DNA from: JALZHR01 sp036389695
GTDB lineage: Bacteria; Acidobacteriota; Blastocatellia; Pyrinomonadales; Pyrinomonadaceae
Length of the DNA stretch: 7,363 nucleotides
Assembly (NCBI GenBank): GCA_036389695.1
Contig: DASVWG010000179.1
Coordinates: 1-7,363 of the forward strand
Direction: 5' to 3'
The notes under the pieces are model-generated. The model searched no databases and was not told the origin of the DNA. It saw only the letters and a program-made list of their open reading frames with translations. Shown here one piece after another: positions 6,468 to 7,363 of this stretch. A program made the translations under genes and the position numbers. Position 1 is the stretch's first letter. Every line of letters begins with the position of its first letter.

Positions 6468-6683
6468 TTAAACAGTTAATTCCGGCACGTTCGCGTTTTC
6501 ATAATTTTCAATTAACGCCGACAGAACATCCATTAAAGAAGCCAGCGGATGCGCTTCGTCTTCGCCAACTTCGTCAATGAGTTCATCGAGCATTTCGACC
6601 AAACGGTTATATTCGTCTTCCGTATGCGGAACGAAAACCGTATCGGATATATTTTTCCAGGATTGAACGTCAATTGTCTGCAT
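6468..6683 (-). CDS. HigA-like antitoxin lacking its HTH domain
   Basis: A 71-aa acidic protein, second gene of a toxin-first pair as usual for higBA. MQTIDVQSWKNIS and EDEYNRLVEMLDELID followed by LASLMDVLSALIENYE resemble the N-terminal helical part of HigA antitoxins that pair with this HigB family, ending about where the family usually continues into a Cro/C1-type helix-turn-helix. After PELTV there is a TAA, and neither that frame nor the others in the following 57 bp encodes an HTH. The ATG overlaps the toxin stop (TAATG), and GGAAAG lies 5 nt upstream; a GTG at 6695 is a less likely start. It may still bind the toxin but should be unable to bind operator DNA. Whether it is a degraded form or a natural short form cannot be told here. 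Confidence 0.7.
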   Translation of the reverse strand: MQTIDVQSWKNISDTVFVPHTEDEYNRLVEMLDELIDEVGEDEAHPLASLMDVLSALIENYENANVPELTV

Positions 6684-6970
6684 TATTCTTTCCACTTTCC
6701 TTCGTCGTATTCTTTGTGCGTCAAAACGGCGCGAATGTATATTTTCTTTCGATTATAATGTATCGCCGCCGCTAGCCTAATCTTATTTCCGCCAATATTA
6801 AAAATCGTTAATTTCCCGACTTTATCCGCGCTCGGAAAAATTTCTCTTATTTCGGCAATTGAGAAAAAATCGTTTTGTTTCATTTGGCGATACCACTCAG
6901 CTAAAGCGTTTTTTGTTTCGGGAAATCTTTCCGCAAATTCATTCAAACGCTTTCGTGTAATGACGTGCAT
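6683..6970 (-). CDS. higB: HigB-family mRNA interferase toxin
   Basis: A 95-aa basic protein of full family length (HigB_toxin, RelE-like fold), expected to cleave ribosome-bound mRNA. Diagnostic stretches are MHVITRKRLNEFAERFPE (1-18), LAEWYRQMK (23-31), FPSADKVG (45-52), FNIGGNKIRLAAAIHYN (57-73) and the C-terminal VLTHKEYDEGKWKE with H85. All look intact. The gene precedes and overlaps its antitoxin by TAATG. The 18 nt upstream (AATAACAATATTTT before ATG) contain no Shine-Dalgarno sequence; a 29-codon remnant of HPPD stops 18 bp before, so translation may be helped by ribosomes ending there. Composition is AT-rich compared with the catabolic genes, consistent with acquisition. Confidence 0.9.
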   Translation of the reverse strand: MHVITRKRLNEFAERFPETKNALAEWYRQMKQNDFFSIAEIREIFPSADKVGKLTIFNIGGNKIRLAAAIHYNRKKIYIRAVLTHKEYDEGKWKE

Positions 6971-6988
6971 AAAATATTGTTATTAAAG

Positions 6989-7078
6989 TTAATAATAAAA
7001 CTCGGCTTGCCTGGCATTGCCGACGTAAAACTCGACGTGATGTATTTTTTTCAAACCTAATGGATTTTGTGTTGTCAT
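6989..7078 (-). pseudogene. Truncated 29-codon copy of the HPPD 5' end
   Basis: Within repeat copy 2, an ATG with the same AGAGG ribosome-binding site as HPPD starts a frame identical to HPPD residues 1-29 except K23 changed to R (a second difference is silent, AAC to AAT). It runs MTTQNPLGLKK... to AEFYY and then meets TAA at 6989-6991, immediately past the repeat boundary. It cannot be an active enzyme. It is either a plain relic of the event that placed higBA here, or it now serves as a translated leader whose stop lies 18 bp before the toxin ATG. Confidence 0.85.
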
Positions 7079-7094
7079 AATTGCCTCTTTATAA
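6992..7094 (-). repeat. 103-bp direct repeat, copy 2
   Basis: Second copy of the HPPD 5' segment (see 6324-6426), with differences only at 7011 and 7016. It lies upstream of the toxin gene, so higBA is bracketed by two direct copies. Upstream of it the sequence differs completely from that upstream of copy 1. Confidence 0.97.
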
Positions 7095-7099
7095 TTTCA

Positions 7100-7105
7100 A
7101 TTTTA
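7100..7105 (-). promoter_or_regulatory. Possible -10 box of the ancestral HPPD promoter
   Basis: TAAAAT on the minus strand, 21 nt before the ATG of the truncated HPPD copy, one base from the TATAAT consensus. The -35 position (TTTTGT, 17 nt further up) matches poorly. It would drive the 29-codon leader and then higBA and HPPD. Pattern evidence only. Confidence 0.2.
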
Positions 7106-7363
7106 ACCTGCTTTTGCCGATTACAAAAATTTTCGGCGTTATGTCGGATACGTAACAGACAAATCGTATCGTTTCCGTTCAGAATGAATTCGTTCTTCCA
7201 AACACGAAATTAGTTTTCCCAGACTTCTTCCGTGTAATGTTGTATATTTCCGTTGATTTACGGTAAATAATACAAGGCTTCCTCGTTACTAAGACGAAAA
7301 TTTGGAACGCGACGCGCAAGGGATGTATGTCGAATACATTGAATTCACGTCTGTTGATTCGGA
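7106..7363. other. AT-rich stretch with no assignable gene
   Basis: No frame here has convincing coding character with a start and family resemblance. A minus-strand frame is open from the window edge to a TGA near 7180 (about 60 codons, rich in R, K, I and F), and a plus-strand frame from 7293 to the edge reads DENLERDAQGMYVEYIEF. The two overlap, so at most one could be real. The stretch probably holds the upstream control region of the block and the end or start of a neighbouring gene. Confidence 0.5.

Noticed and set aside
6427..6991. higBA region as an insertion sequence or transposon
   Set aside because: No transposase or terminal inverted repeats, and 103-bp direct repeats are far longer than normal target duplications.
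7293..7363. Plus-strand gene fragment reading DENLERDAQGMYVEYIEF at the right edge
   Set aside because: Only 23 codons, preceded by a TAA, no clear ribosome-binding site, and the opposite strand is also open; not enough to call a gene.

Overview
The window is one minus-strand gene block centred on homogentisate-pathway tyrosine/phenylalanine degradation. In transcription order (right to left) it holds a HigB-type toxin with a short HigA-like antitoxin, 4-hydroxyphenylpyruvate dioxygenase (HPPD), a 70-aa YHS/TRASH-like cysteine protein, a 164-aa protein with an HEMVH motif, homogentisate 1,2-dioxygenase (HmgA), a Uma2-family nuclease-like protein, a 300-aa conserved protein of unknown function, fumarylacetoacetase (FahA), and the first codons of another gene at the left edge. 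Nearly all gene junctions are tight (0-5 bp) except two that are filled with repeats, so this looks like one operon or a few overlapping transcription units.

Pathway logic: HPPD makes homogentisate, HmgA opens the ring to maleylacetoacetate, and FahA cleaves fumarylacetoacetate to fumarate and acetoacetate. No recognisable GST-type maleylacetoacetate isomerase is present. The 300-aa orphan sits between hmgA and fahA, where that step would fit, but no sequence evidence gives it that activity.

Region by region: 1-46 is a probable truncated downstream gene; 69-1412 fahA; 1439-1573 a 135-bp element with perfect 29-nt inverted termini and two nested hairpins; 1581-2483 the orphan; 2484-3104 Uma2; 3110-4420 hmgA; 4437-4580 heptanucleotide repeats in two orientations; 4585-5295 two small genes; 5298-6410 HPPD; 6468-6970 higBA-like genes; 6989-7078 a truncated copy of the HPPD 5' end; 7095-7363 AT-rich sequence with no gene I can assign.

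The most unusual structure is at the right. A 103-bp segment covering the HPPD ribosome-binding site and first 29 codons occurs twice (101/103 identical), once at the real gene and once 668 bp upstream, with the toxin-antitoxin genes between. The HPPD gene thus appears cut off from its ancestral upstream region, which now leads into a 29-codon relic and then the toxin gene. The antitoxin lacks the C-terminal HTH domain expected for its family.

Organism: the mixture of a GC-rich core, AT-rich accessory genes, a Uma2 gene, heptad repeats, an inverted-repeat element and a complete-looking aerobic tyrosine pathway suggests a soil-type bacterium, perhaps Acidobacteriota (Blastocatellia-like). This is an impression from gene style, not a demonstrated placement.
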